64,000 nt of DNA, from assembly GCF_963662255.1 (NCBI RefSeq), contig NC_085072.1, positions 2,298,001 to 2,362,000 of the forward strand, read 5' to 3'. A model generated the notes under the pieces. That model made no database searches. It was given only the letters and a program-made list of their open reading frames with translations, and was not told the DNA's origin. Position numbers and translations under genes: made by a program. Shown here piece by piece: positions 39,501 to 54,500 of the stretch. The DNA comes from Cinclus cinclus (taxonomy: Eukaryota; Chordata; Aves; Passeriformes; Cinclidae). The stretch's first letter is position 1. Every line of letters starts with the position of its first letter.

Positions 39501-42500
39501 CCCTTTTCCCTTTCCTTTCCTTTTCCCTTTCCTTTCCTTTCCCACTGGTGTGTGAACACCAGAGGGTCACAGAGAATGGCTCAGGTTGGGACAGAGCTGT
39601 AAGATCAGTGAGCTGTGAAGCCAAGTGGGAGCCAGGGATGCCAGGGGAGGGTTTGTTAAGCAGCTGCTGGAGCAGAGAGGCAACACAGGAGCACCTGGCA
39701 GGGCCACTGAGCAAATTCCTGAAGGCCAGCTCATAAAGGAGGATGCCTAATTTTAAGGGAATGCTGCTTCCCACCTCTGCAACTGAGGCCAGCCAAGTAA
39801 AACCACCCCAGAACTTCCAGAGCTGCAAAGGGTCTGAACACAAGAACAAAGCCACGTCCTGCCCTGGTGCTCAGCATGTCAGGGATCATCGTTTCACATC
39901 AGTCACTTTGTCCTGCCTCTCCTCACAGGATGTTCCCCATCCCAGGAGGAGGCTTTGGAAGTATCAAGGACACTCGTAACTGCAGTGTCACCTTTTTCTT
40001 AGGAAATATCCTGGAATTCTCAGCCTTGGCACCTCTTTTCACTGATCAGACAAGAAATGGAACTGAGCTTCCTTAACGAAATCCAAAAATTATCTCTGAG
40101 AGAGGTCCTCAGGACTCTCTGCTCTAAAAGCCAGCTCTCAGTGGAGGACAAGCAGGTTTGGGGTTTGTTTTGTTTGCTCCCTTAAAGGGCTGAGGCTTTG
40201 AGCATGGAAATGCCTGGCACAGGCAGAGGGCAGTGGGAGAGGACACTGAAACACAGCCAGCCTCCTGCTGAGACCCCAGGAGAAGAAGGGGCACGTTCAA
40301 AACTCTCAGGTAGTTCTAAAGATTCCCACTGATCCCACACCCTTGTACTTCATGCCATCAAATGCTGCCCTGTGATACTTCAACTGCTCTGATTTAAACT
40401 CCACTCTGGTATTTTAAACAAGCACAGCCTCCCCTGCCTCCCCCAAGGCAGGCTGCACCAGTTACCCCAGTAAACACCGTACCATCATCACTGGTGTGGT
40501 GCTCAGCTGTGACATCCTGCACCGAATCTTCTGCCAGGGCTCTCTCTCCATGAGGGCTTTCACTGCAACAGAAAGAAACAGCTTCAGCTGCTGGGAATTT
40601 GGGAATTGAGATCCCTCGTGGCCAACAAGCAGACAGAACTGGGAACATCCTGGAAAACAATCAGCTCTAACTGGGAATCCCCATCAGGAGTCAGTATTTA
40701 GGTTTTGCTGCTACAGACACTTCGTGGATGCATCTGCACGTGCTGAAGTCACTGTGGGTAAAAATCAAATTCTTACTTGATCAGCCAAACCAAACATCTT
40801 GGTGACCCCCTTCTGAGTGCTGTCAGCCAAGTCCAACTTCACATCTTACAGCCTGGACCTCTGCAGATGCTCAGCACTCAGGCAGCAGTGCCAGGCTGGG
40901 TCCAGCTCCTCCCTGCCATGCCAGGATTATTCCCTTGGCTGCACTCTCCATTGCTCTAATTAGCTCATTAGATGGCTGATGAGAAAGCTGCAGCTTCCTG
41001 GGGGAAATCCTTCCTCAATTTATAATGGTATTTCCAGGTCTGTGTTTGTCATCTCCCTCCATCCCTTTTTATCACCATCTTAAATGTCCCATTCATTTCC
41101 CTGAACAACTCCCACAGCCCAATTAGTTGCCTGTAAATAAAGATTCTAGAGCACCTCAACTACCAAGAGGACTCATTTATGTTTGGCATGAAGAAAAGCT
41201 TTGAAAGGATCAACAGACAACAAGTGGCAACCAAAGGTTATGTTTTCCTAAGAAGCTCCACGAGCAGCTCCCTCTGGACAGGAGCAGAAGGGAAACTGGA
41301 AGAGGATCCATTGCTTCTCCCAAGCAGTTCCACAGAGCTGCTGCCAGCTGGCAGCCCTGCCTGCCTGCCCTGCCTGCTCCTCCCAGGAGGAAAAAAAGGG
41401 ATAAAACCCAGTGCTTGCTCTTCATCTTCCACCAGAAACTCCTTTGCTGCCTTCTCACACTGCGACTCCTTCAAGGTGATTTTTAATCCTCTTCACACAG
41501 GGGTAATTTCATCCCTCATTTTGGCCCTGCAATGGTTAAAGTAAGTGATGATGGTTGGACAGTGCTCTTCCCCTGGCAATCTACCTCCTGTGCTCTTTTA
41601 AATATGAGGAAAACAGAAAAAGGAGGAGGGGTGAAATGTCTGAATAACTCTGGTGTCTCGTTCTGTTTAATCCTCAGGACACCAGGCTGCCCAACATCCC
41701 CGAGCCAGTACCTCAGCAGTGAACCTTTCCCATCCTCTGCAAAGCCTTTGAGCTCCTTAATAAAGTTTACAGAAGCCTCTGAAGCCAGCTGGAGGCCCCA
41801 GGAGGAAGCAGCACTGAGGGCTAGAGTTTCACCCAGACTGTGAAGTCATGTCGAGCACAGCCAAAGCCTGCACAGAGCCCACGTGCCTCTCCCCAGCCAT
41901 GCCTCCTAAAAACCAGCATTTTCCACCTACAAACCTGTCCTTGCTGCTGGCTGAGCCCTGGATGCTGCTTCTGGTGTCACCCTGGGAGCCCTGAAGGTGA
42001 CAGCAATAAATCCTGCCAGAGGAATGGAGCTGAGGAATTCCCAGCAGGGAACTGAGGGGCAGCTCTGATCTCTGTGACAGGGACAGGAGCTGAGGGAAGG
42101 GCTGGAGCTGGGCCAGGGGAGGTTTGGGACAGATATTTGGGAAAGGTTTTTTTCCCCCCAGAGGGGTCTGGGGCACTGCTCAGGTTCCCTGGGGAATGGG
42201 CACAGCCCTGAGGCTGCCAGAGCTCTGGGAGCATTCCCAGGGATGCCCAGGGTGGGATTTTGGGGTGTCTGTGCAGGGCCAGGGCTTGGACTGGATGATC
42301 TTTGTGGGTTTTTCCAGCTCCTGCTGCATCCATCCCTTATCTCATTCCCTGATATCACCCCCAGGACATTCTGCCCCCACACCCCCCTGTGCACTGACAC
42401 CCACACTGAAGGAACTCAGCACACTTCTATTCCCTTCATCTCATGGGACAAAACCTCTTGTTCAAATTTATGTGTTTCCTGAAGGCAATAAATATTATTA

Positions 42501-45500
42501 AGCTCACTTTTTTTTTCCCCCTGAAATTCCTTCATACATAACATCAGCTAAAAACATCAGAGAGAGGGGTGAAATTAAGAGAATTTCCAAATGGTTTTGG
42601 CAAGTCCTCTGCACACAGCAGTGAGTTTGGAGGAGCCTCTAAACGAGGAATGATCCCACAGCTCTGAGACAAGCCAGGGAAACAAGGCTTGCTCTGTCAC
42701 CACAGTGACTTCATATAAAAAAACCCCAATTTATTTTAGTGCATCACTGACATTGCTGTGACGCTGAAGGAGAGCAGGAGCAAGAAGTGGGACACAAGTG
42801 AACACTGCTGATCCTCAGAGGGAGGAATCAGCTCTGCCAAGAGGAAAGCAAACCCCTCCTTTCTTTTCCTTTCCTTCCCCCCCTGGCCAAGCTTCCACCC
42901 CAGATGACAGGAGCTGCTCTGCCTGAATTGCTTCCAGATGTGCTCTCAGACTGAGCACGTGGCCGGGCCTCTGGAGCTCCAGGCTGCATGGAAATGGTGA
43001 TTTTGCATTCCTGCCTCTTCCCTCCCCGTCCAGAGGGGCTGCCCTGGAAATTAAACTGTGCCACAGCCTTGGAGGTTCAGCTGTGAGTGACCCCTGTGTC
43101 TGCAGCACAGGCACTCCAGACAGGCAGAGAGAAAAGGCAAAAGCAGGAGAGGAAGAAAATAAAAAAAAACAAAACCAAAACAACAAAAAGAGATTGATTT
43201 TGGCAGTTACTAAACCAGAACATCCAAGAAAATCCCTGCACAACCTTGCCCTTCAAGATAAGTGAGCGAGGTTTGACAACTGAATAGCTACTTTATACCA
43301 GCTTATTTCTTTTAAGATGATGACTCTCCAGAGAGACCAGAGCCATCTTTGCTGCTATAAAACAGATTTTTGAAAGGCTGGGCCAGAGGCTGCCATCCCA
43401 AATTAGCCAACACAACTGCAGCATCCTAATCCATGGATAAACACCCACCCATGGCTCTCCTCAGAGCATCCCTCTCACCAGTAATCCTCCGTGTTTCCAC
43501 CTCTGCTGTAGACTGGGCCCTCCAGCTCCCTGGGTCCTGGGAAGATGTTCTCATGTTGGATGATGATGGTTTTGATCAGTTCATTGACGTGAGCCTGGCA
43601 AGAGACCTGGTCGTGACCCTCGGGCACAGACATCAGCGTGGGCCCAAAGCAGATGGCCAGGTTGTAGGGATCCATCATGTTTTCTTCACTGAACTGAGAT
43701 AAACTGCAAAAAAAAAACAAACCCAGAGGTGGGAAGGAGGGTGAACAGCAGAAATCATCCTCATCATCACCACCCTCTGCTCAGAACACACAGCTGAGCT
43801 CAGGTTTGCTTTGGGCTTCCTGGGACACAAATGTTCTCTGGATCCAGGTAAAAAATGAGACACTGATGGTATTTACTGAGAAATGAAATAGAAACTGCAA
43901 AGGGAGTTTGAAAGCCCTGGGTGCTGACTTCAATATTTGACTTTATTTCTTCTCTGTTATTGCTGTTCAGAGCCCACCTGCAGCCCAGCTCAAGATCAGG
44001 GGTACAGCAGGGCCCCCCTGCCATGGATTTAAACTGAAAGAGAGGAGGTTAAATGAGGTATTAGGAAGAAATCCTTCCTGGGAGGGTGTGAGGCCCTGGC
44101 AGAGGGTGCCCAGAGCAGCTCTGGCTACCCCTGGATCCCTGGCAGTGCCCAAGGCCAGGCTGGACATTGGGGCTGAGAGCAGCCTGGGATGGAGGAAGAT
44201 CCTGTCCCTGCCATGTCCTTCCTCAATAATTCCACGTTTATCCCAGGCCCTGCAGCAGAGCCCCGGTGCTCCCAGGGGTACTCACTGGTTGAGGAATGCA
44301 AAGAGGTATCTCATGACAATCAGGGTGGTCTTGGGCAGGTTCAGCAGCACCTTCCGGACGTGCAGCGCTCGCTCCTGCAAATTATCCATGGCTGGAAGGG
44401 AGAGAGAGCACCAGAGTCACCCCCACAGCCCAGTGCCACCAGTGCCCCCTGCTCTGCAAACTGGGCAGCCAGCAGAGCACCAGCAGCACGGCATCTGGCT
44501 GCAGAAGCTGCTGGCAAAGGCTCTGCCAGAAAAGGTCCCCAAACACCTGGGACCCTCCCTGCGAGCGTGGGAGCTCTGGATGTCACCTGGCTCTGGCACA
44601 AGGGATCCTTCAGGGCACCTGGGAAGGTGGGTGCTGGAAAAACTGGGAGAAACTGGGTAACACTCAAATTTAGAGAGTTAAAGGGTGAGGCAAAGGGCTC
44701 TGTGTGCAGCCCCCACTGAGAAAGAAGTGGGCAGCAAAAACCAGCTCGGAAGGGAGAGCTCACTTCGGGGAAAGAGGATTTTGCTTCTCCACATAACACA
44801 AATCTGAGTCTGGAAATGCATTTATCAGCAGCAGAAAAGCACAGGCCATTTCTGAGGCTGTCTCCTCAGTGATCTTCTGCCTCTCTTCAGAGGCTGCCCC
44901 TGCAAAGGCCATTTCTCTGCTTGGACAATGGAATCATTCTTCAGTTCTGGGGGATGTAGCAAGAGCCAGGCCACTTAAAAACGAGGTTGCTCACATACAG
45001 AAGCCACAAACAACCCTCTGCCTGGCAGAAGCACCTTTAGAAAGAATGAAAAATGTTAACAGCTCAGCTGTGAGTGCCCTGATGATTGATATGCTGGAGC
45101 AGGAGGCAGTGGATGGTCCCTTGTGAGTATGAAGCTAAAAGGAGTAAGAATAAAAACTACCTTGTCAGCTGAGCACACAGCACACAGGAGCATGGCAGCA
45201 AATATCCAGGGAAAGCACACAGGGCAGGGAACCCTGCTGGTGATCCCTGCCTTGGAGAGAGCATTTCTGACATCCTCTGATGACAGCTCTTCAAGATTAT
45301 CTTACACAAGTGAGGGTTTTTTGCTTCATTCTCTTTTAAAAGAATCCTGTCACCAAGCACTATCTCACAAAAACCCATCACACAGCCTTTAAAATCTCTG
45401 AATTTCTATCTCCTTGTTCATTCATGTCAGAGCAAGGATGGCTGTGAGAAGGTGACTGCCCAGACTGGATAACAGAGTCCAGCCCAGCAGCACAACCCAG

Positions 45501-48500
45501 CCAAAGAAACCCCAAAAAACTCACCCAGGAGTCAGGAAAAATGGGGAAAGGGAGGAAAGAGAAGTAGGAGATGAGAAAAATTAATCCTGTTTCCTTCCAG
45601 TTCTTCATGTACTTACTGACACAGGCAATCAGGTCATGGAAGATGTCCTTGGGGAAGAGGGGGTGCTCCAAGCCTCGGAAATAGAGCTTGAGGACTCCTG
45701 CTATGGAATCCATGTCGTGGTCGTTCTGGTCCCCAGCCAAGGGATCTTCCCCTTCAGAGCAAGGAGAGGAGAGCAGGAGAGAAAAATCAGAACACTGGAG
45801 AAAATAAAACACTGGAAGAGAAGGATTTGTGTTAACCCCACCTACCCCAGCTGCACTGCAAGGGTGAGGCAGAGAGCAATCCCTGGGTGGGAAGCCCTGC
45901 CAGGAATCCCAGGACACTGGGACAGGTCCTGGCAGCTAAATGTCACCCTGACAGCAGAGATGATACCTGAGGGGGTGTTCTGGGCAGGTGTGAACATCAC
46001 AGCTCCACCACCTGACAGCAGGCTTTAGGCAGACCCAAAACTGCAGCTCAGGTGACACAGAGGATACCCAGAGGGGCACTGAGCATCACACACCTGGCCC
46101 AGGTAATGCAGGGACACACAGACATCACACACCTGGCCTAGTGATGCAAGGGACACACAGACATCACACACCTGGCCCAGGGGATGCAGGGACACACAGA
46201 CATCACACACCTGGCCCAGTGATGCAAGGGACAAACAGACATCACACACCTGGCCCAGGGGATGCAGACACAGGGAATGGGGTGGGAGAAGTGTTTCTGG
46301 GACAATTTGTTGCTGCAGATCTGCCACGGTTTGTCTGCATTACCAAAGGGAAGATGCACACTCAAGGAGTTGTTCCCCAAGGAAAACTCCCTATCAGACA
46401 TAATTAGATTTAATGATGGGGCAATCCTCAAATTGAAGCTATATATATCCATTATGTGACTGAAATTACCAAAGCTTGCCTATTATCTTAATAACACATG
46501 GGATAATAAATGGGCCACTCCAAACCTGAGCATTATCCCTGATATTAACTGCCACCAAGGGCTCTGGATGAAGTAATAAACTGCAGGGACCTTATTGTTA
46601 ACTTTGGCAGTCCTCTATATCACAGGTTTTACAGAGACAAGTGAGACGAAGGGGGGGGGAAAAAAAATCCTCTTTTTTATTTCTGCTTGGAACAACTGAG
46701 TACTTCCCCAAGCTGGTATTTCTTTATATAAAAAGCTGATTTTATACTTTTCCTGACTATGACACACACTCCTGCTTCCTCTGCTCCTGAGGGTTTTCAT
46801 TCTCAGGTAGATGGAGCTGAGGACAGGTGAAACCACCCACCACACGTTGCTCATTAAACTTCTTTCTCCCCCAAAAGCAAAATAAACTCGCTGTGCCTAA
46901 TTAATGACTGCCCGTCTCCTGCAGCAGCAAGCAGAGAAAAACACTGATCCTATTCTTTGGGAACAACAGATTCCAGGGATTAACACAAGCCCTGTTGTTC
47001 CCAGTGACCCAGGGACTGCCTGAGGAGCAGCTCCTCTGAACCTGCTCTGCCAGGGAGAACAGCCCAGCAAGGAGCTGATGAGTCAGGAGGCTCCCAACTG
47101 CCCCCTGCCTTTGTATGGAATGGCTCTTCCCAGAGAAAAATCCAATCTATTAAAAGCTACCTCAAATTAACACTCTCTTGAAATCTCCCTCTTTCCCTCG
47201 CTGGTATTTGGAATAAATGTAGCCAAGCTGTGCCTCAACAACATGGAAGAAAAAAAAAAAAAACATGGAAATTTATCCTGCAGCACACAAAGAGCTGGGG
47301 GAGAGGAGAGGAAACTGCAGTTACACCTAATAATGAAATCCTCAACGTCCTTTAGTGTTGCAAACAATCAATAAGCTATCAGACATGAGAGGAGATTGAA
47401 TTCAGAATATTTATTATAGAGACACTCCACAGGGTACAAAGCACAACAGCAAACAACTGAGAATTCAAGGTTAATGAGCACCAGGGAGGTGTTTGGGAGA
47501 GCCTCACTCAGGAATCACAAAAATCAAAGGAACAAAAAGGAGCAAGCTGCATTCAGGCCAGTTCTGAGTATTCACACAAATCCACACACTTGGCAGTAAT
47601 TCCTGGGATATTGGAAGAGCTCTTCCTTACCTCTCTCAAATGCATTTTTGATGTCGTTCACTTCAACTTGTGACCCAGACACTCTGAATATTCCTTCGTG
47701 CTGCAAACCTGGAGGAAGAACAAGAGATGCTGGTAATAAGATAAAATAGATCAGACAGAAGAAGGTGGCACCTTCAGCAGCTACTGCTCCTGCAATAAAG
47801 GAAAAATAAAAAAAACAGGCAGAAGGATGCTGGTTGAAAAGCCACCTTTCCCTGAGATATCCAGAATGTGAAAAAACAGAATCAGCACAGGCAGAAAAAT
47901 TATCAACCCTTCTAAAGTGCTAGAGCAACAGGGCTCTGACAGCCATTCATGTTCTCTCTCACCCTGGAGGATCCCCAGAGGATTTTACAACCCAGAGGAA
48001 GTCATAAACCAGTGGTGGAGCAGCCAGGAGTAAAATATGACCAGTGCCAGGAGGAAAACATTTAAAGCATTTACAAAGAACTCAGCTGAGTCTGTTGGAA
48101 AATCGAAGCCAATTCTGGAATCTGAGTGAAATCAGCATCTCCTGATGGCCTCGATTTATCCCTCATCCACTCCCATTTCAAAGTGGTCTCAAGGATTTTT
48201 CCAGCAAATATCCAAGTAAGGCCTTAAAGAAGGATTACAGAACTTGGTTATTGCAAGTGATGATGAGAATGGGACTCCAGGTTAGGGTTTCTAAAATAGT
48301 AATGGAACAAGGGACACAAACAGGACCTGGCCCTGCATCTTGGTTAATGAAGACAGATTCCACCTCTTTCCACGTGTTAATTAACAGCTGTTTCACACGC
48401 TACTAACAAATGATATCAATTAAAAATGAAAACAAACTGCAATAAATGTATAGCATTCAAGGCTGGCAGAGGTCAACCTTCCAAACAGGCATAAATCATC

Positions 48501-51500
48501 TCTCTGTGGCAGCAAGTGAACAATTAATTCACTGCCTGACCTCCTACATTCAAACACTGCGGGTGCTCCTCCTCCTCCTCATGAAGAGGATGATTGTTCT
48601 GGTGAAGGCCACATTTCAGGGCTCAAAGGAAGGTGAGTGGAGGGGAGGCACGAGTGCTGTGTATGGATGGGAAGCTTATTTTGCAAGGAATAAAGGGATA
48701 TTGTTGGCAAAACAACATTTGCAAGGTCAGCTGTTTGGAGCAGTCGTCGCACACACAACACCAGCAATGCAGGCAAAAAAATCAGAGCCACTCTCTGTGG
48801 CAGCTTGTGCTGAGCCAAAAAATCCTGAGCCACTCTGAACACCCTCTCTGAGGTGGATTTTACAGGGATGTCCCAGCACAGCCTCAGCCCAACTCACCGT
48901 GCCTGCTGATGAATCTGATGCAGCTCTCCACCACCAGGGGAATGGCTTGGGAGGAATCCTGCCCAGAGAGGAATGACAGCAGAATGTGAAGAGAAAAAAA
49001 AAAATATATATATATTAAAAAAAAATAAAAAATGTGAGAGGTTTGACTGCGCACCAAGATCACAACTTGCTCTCTTTATTCCAAAACCCCAAAGCAGCAG
49101 TTCAAGACTGTGTGAACTGGAATTCCCAAACTTTAACCTTACAGGATCAACAGAAATACTCAGGGTCCTCCCCATCTCTAAGAAACAGGTTTCAGCCCAC
49201 TTGGGTACCAAAGAGCAACAGATTATCCCCAAGGCCAGGGACACAAAGCCTGGCTGTGTAAGTCTTTATTACAGGAAGGCAGACCAGGTTTAACAGGGGG
49301 ATTCCAGGGAAAACAAAGGGAATGGACACAAAGAAACAACAGCACGGATCCCATAAACCTCAACTGTCCAAGCAGCTCAAGGCTGTCTGGGATTTTTGAT
49401 TCCAGGCCTGTCAAAACACAGAGCAGAAGCAATTTTAAATTTTGCCAAGGAAAATGAGTGAGATTTTGAATCCAGGTTTGAGGGATTTCTCAGAGGAGAC
49501 TGAAAAGGTCCATGGAAGACAGGAAGGGATAGGGAAAAATTTCCACCACTCCTCCTCTTTCCACATCACATCCCTACCTCGTTAGCGAGCGAAATGTTAA
49601 TTAATTACCTGCTTCCTCACGGTGGAGCTGCGCCTGCCACTGGTCCAGGGGTGCAGGAGGGAAAAGCAGAACAGAACAGTCAGGACAATCCTCCACTATC
49701 ACCAGCTCATTCCTCCAGTGCTCCCCAGCACGTTTTGGAGCAGGGAAGGAGCCAGGGATGGATCACAATCACAATGCCAGAGCCTCGTTGGATTCATGGA
49801 ACTCCAGGAAGATCTGAAGTGACTTTAAATCACTCAAGAGCTGCACCAGGCAGCCCCGACCAAAGATCACCCCTGACATTTCAATTCCCACCAGGTGGAA
49901 TTCTGTGATCCAGGGCTGCTGGCTGGAGATGAAGTTTGATATGAACTGCACAGGGAAGAGCAGGTGAGAGCAGGCTGGTTCCCCCTGTGCTGTTAACAGC
50001 TGCCACTGAGGAGTCCTTATTACAGTTTTGTTAAGATTTCAAACAAATAAATAACACCAACGCCCCTGGAACACCAACCAGGCTAAGCCTTCTCTGTCTG
50101 CTCTCATTTGCTGATGTTGGTAGAGATTAATGGCAGAAAAATAGGAAAAAAGCCCTGCTCTGCCAGGGTTTTCCCCTCAAAATTTATTGCTGGGGTTTAA
50201 AATTCCTTTAGTTTCTTGTAAAAATGAAGCAAGGGAGATAATAGCAGAGAGGCCCTAATGTATCATTCCAGCCAATTCCCTGCCAGGGCAGATGGCTGCT
50301 GAATTATAAATAAGGGGATTAGAAGTGTTGATTTTTAAAAAACCTGTACAATGTGTTAATTTGGGGGAAATTCCTTTTGTAAAAAAATCAGAAACACTGA
50401 ATGAAAAATTTAAAAAATCCGATTCCACGGGCTGTCACAGACAATGAGGTGGGTTTTAAACTGTTAGCGGGCATGATTCTTTGATATTTAAAATTGTCTC
50501 ATGATGAATAATATTTTATTATTACAGATGTCAGGGTCTAATTAGGACCTGTCAGTTTTGCTTTGCAGTGAGGAGTGGGAAGAGCAGTAAGGAGTCCACG
50601 CTGGTGGTAATCACCTTCCTTTTGTTAATGAGGCAGGATGATGCACAGCCCCTCATGCCCAGCAGAGCCCCCTGAATCCATCAAGGTGAAAATGGGGATT
50701 TGTTGTGTTTTGCTAAAGCCCCACCAGAAGCTTAGTGCTGGTTTTTTTGGATGGGTTCTAATTAAATTAAAAGTTTTCTTCTTCGTGCTCTCCGTCCTGC
50801 TGGAATCCAGGCACAGCAGAGCAGCACTGGGATCAAGAGTTTCCCAAGTTATGGTCCTCAATCCTGTGGGTAAGCCCTGCACAGTCCCTGGCCCCATCTC
50901 TCTCCCAGGGATTTGGTTATAAAAACCTAAATCTGGAGAAAATTCTCCAGGTGACAGCACCAGATTAAAGGAATTTCCCTCACTTTCCCATCCTGCTCCT
51001 GATCTGCACTAAGTACACCACGGCAAGAAATGGAATTTGTTTCTATTAATTAAATCTATCATAAATTTAATTACATTTATCAAACCCCTGTCCCACCCCT
51101 GGAAGTGTCCCAGGCCAGGTTGGAGGTGTCCCTGCCATGGCAGGGGTGGCACTGGAGGAGCTCTAATGTCCCTTCCCTCCCAAACCACTCCATGATTCCA
51201 TCCTGTGACTCTGAATCTGTGTATTTTTCAGACAGACACACATCCTGGGATGGTAACTGATGTGGAATGACCAATTTGCATCAGATTTTCCTTGAAAACA
51301 CAATTCCCTGAGCCACACCTACCTGGCCAGGGCGCAGTCTGTCCGCTGACCTGTGGAGGAGACAAAGAAATCCAGCATCAGGAGAGAGGAATGGGAAAAT
51401 GCTTTTAATATTTCTATACAGAGAGAGAGGAGAGGACCCATCCCTGCCAGCTCAGCTTCACCAAATCCAACCAGGAACCAGCTCAGGCTGTCCAATGACT

Positions 51501-54500
51501 TCTATCTGTGTGAATTCTTGTTTTTTAAATAGAAATTACCTCCCTGAGCATTCTAATTGTTGACTTCTGCCAAAAAAACCCTGGGTTTGTCCCTCCCTCC
51601 CTCTTCCCAGGGGAACTGGTGGGGTGAGAGATTCTCCTTCCCCAGGCCCCTCAGGAAGAGTGCAAACATTCCCAGATTTGTCAGCCCACAGCCTGAACGT
51701 GCTGGCACCAAAGTTATTTTGACAGACAGACGTTCAGGGGTGTTTTCCACAAACATTTATAAAAACACTCCGTTCACTCGAGCTGAGTTTTCCAGGAAGC
51801 AGCAGCCAAGATCAGGACTTGCTAATGCAGCCATCACCTAAAACATCACAACAAAAGAGGCAGGAAAAAAGGAGGATGTGCTGCTGGGAGTGGGACAGGC
51901 CCATTTTTTGGTGGAAAAAAATCAGTGAAACCACACTGATTCCCACCAGCTGAAAATTCACCTTCCCTCCTGTTGTCTTCCTGCTCCTGGGGAGATGGAA
52001 GGAGGAGTGAGGGAAGCAGCTAATTGCTGATAGCTGACAATTAGTCGAGCACATCTTGATAGCCACTTTTGCTCTCCCCACGTAAAGCCAAAACAGTGCA
52101 TAATTTACATGAAAATGTTATTCTGCAGCAGAATTTGCAGCCATCTGTCCCGTTTTCATCATGGAATATTCATACAGAGAAATTACACGGCTGTGGCAGC
52201 ATCAAGGGGCTCCTGCATTAGGGTGACAAATGGGGACAGGAGGCAGGGACATAATTACTTGCAGAGAGGAGGACTTGCTGCTCCTTTTATTACTGGGGCT
52301 TGTCATCTTCAGATTAAGGCAATTTGCACCACGACTAAAAAAATGTCACCTGAGGATGGGGCAGGGAGGAGAATAAAAAATAACAACCCCCTGAACCTGC
52401 CAGGCACTGAAGACACACAGCTGGAGGCACATTTTCCTGTAAAGCTCCTAACCATGCTCTGGGGACGTGTGAAGGGAATTTTATTTGCCCATTTCCCAAT
52501 TAAGTGACACTTTATGGATAAATCTAAGCACTGTCCCCAGCTTGTCCCATTAATCTGCTCCTGTGGGTTGGGCAATGGGATGTTCCTCCCTTTCCCAGCA
52601 TCTTTTGATCTCATCGATGACAGGAGGAGATTTTTTGGGGGGGCTCACCCTGACACTCAGTGGGTTCCCTCACAGGGCCACTAAGAAAGCTGTGGTTTGC
52701 AAAAAGCAAATGAAGAAAAGAGAAGCAGCCTTTAAATCCAGAAATCACATTTAATTTCCTCTCCTAGCACAGCTTGAGTTCAGGGGGCAGGCAGGTTAAG
52801 AGGAAACAGGGCTTGGAATGCAGAGGTCAGCTCTGACCCAGGAATGTGATCAGTCACAGGGGCAGCACTGCTGTCACTCCCAGATATTTAGAGGCACAAG
52901 AAAAATGCCCTGAGGACACAAAACTTTGGCTTCAGCCAGGCTTTCTTACAGGAGAGCTGAAGAGATGAGCAAGTTTAACCAATCCAACCCAAACTGAGGC
53001 ACATCCTCCCCTCGTCTCCCAGCGGTCAGGGTCCCATAAACACAGAACTCTTAATTACTGCAGCAAGAAGTATTTTAGTTTGACAGTGCATTTTCAAACT
53101 GAAAGCAAAGCACTTCAAAGCCCACATGCTGGCTGAGTTCTCATGCAGCAGATTTGCACACCAGGAGCTGTGGGGAGTCCAGCTCAGCCACACAGCTCTG
53201 CTCCAGACAAAACCCAGGGCTGAGCTGAGCCACTTTTTGACCTGACATTTAGACTGCTCAAACCTTCTCCTCTGCAAATACAAGGCAGGCAGGTTTCTAT
53301 GGAAACTTGGATGCATAGCTGAAGTGGTTTTGGCCAACAGGATTTGCCCATACCATGAAGGGAAAGAAATCTGCCTTTGTTCTGACTCTAACACCAAATG
53401 AATATTCAGTTCTGGCTGCTGCCCCCTGACTGATGCCCTCTACACAGACAACATATTTCACATGTTCTGAAATTTGTTTGTGCTTTTCCTAATAGAAGCC
53501 TGGGCTCCCATACATTGGTTTGGTGGGGGTTGAACCCACAGAGGGTCAACCACAAATGAAAGCTCAGCCCATCAATAATTCTGAATTAATCTGCAAATCA
53601 CCAGCCCTGGCCCAGCAGAGATCATCAAGAGAAAACCAGGGTGGGTGTGAAGGAGAGGAGGGTGAAGGAAGGGGCAGCACACCATCAGTGATGCACATTA
53701 GTGCCTCATTAAGCACTTTGCTGTTCACCATTCATCAAGTTGGTCTCTCCCTCCTGCAGATCAGAGCAAAGAACTCATAAAAACCACCAGCACTGCATCC
53801 CTTCCCCAGGGCTGCCAGCCTCAGCTGAGCCATTCAATAAATGCAGCAGAGAGCTGCTGAGAGCTGGGCTGGGGACACACACTCACTTTCTCCCAGGGTC
53901 TTCTGCAGGAGGTCATGCTTGGCCTGGAGCTTCGTGATCAGGTTCCTGCCTTCCAGGTATTCCTTCATTTTCTGTGGAAAAAGCAGGGTGGTGAGTGGAC
54001 AGGTGATTTCCTTTGATCGAGTCTTTGGGTTGCTGGGTTGGGAACACAAGGGCAGAGTGACACTGAATTTACAGTGACACTGAATTTAATGACAAATTTA
54101 GTGACACTGAATTCAGCGACACTGAATTTACAGAGTGACACTGAATTTACAGTGAGACTAAATTTACAGTGACACTGAATTTAGAGAATGACACTGAATT
54201 TACAGTGACACTGAATTTAATGACAAATTTAGTGACACTGAATTCAGTGACACTGAATTTACAGTGAGACTAAATTTACAGTGACACTGAATTTACAGAG
54301 TGACACTGAATTTACACAGTGACACTGAATTGACAATGACACTGAATTTACAGTGAGACTAAATTTACAGTGACACTGAATTTACAGAATGACACTGAAT
54401 TTAGTGATACTGAATTGACAGTGACACTGAATTGACAGTTACAGTGACACTGAATTTACAGAATGACACTGAATTTACAGTTATAGAATTACACTGAATT

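Noticed and set aside
39252..39602. Lys/Glu- or Phe/Pro-rich frames over the pyrimidine tract
   Set aside because: Trivial translations of a C/T-only repeat.
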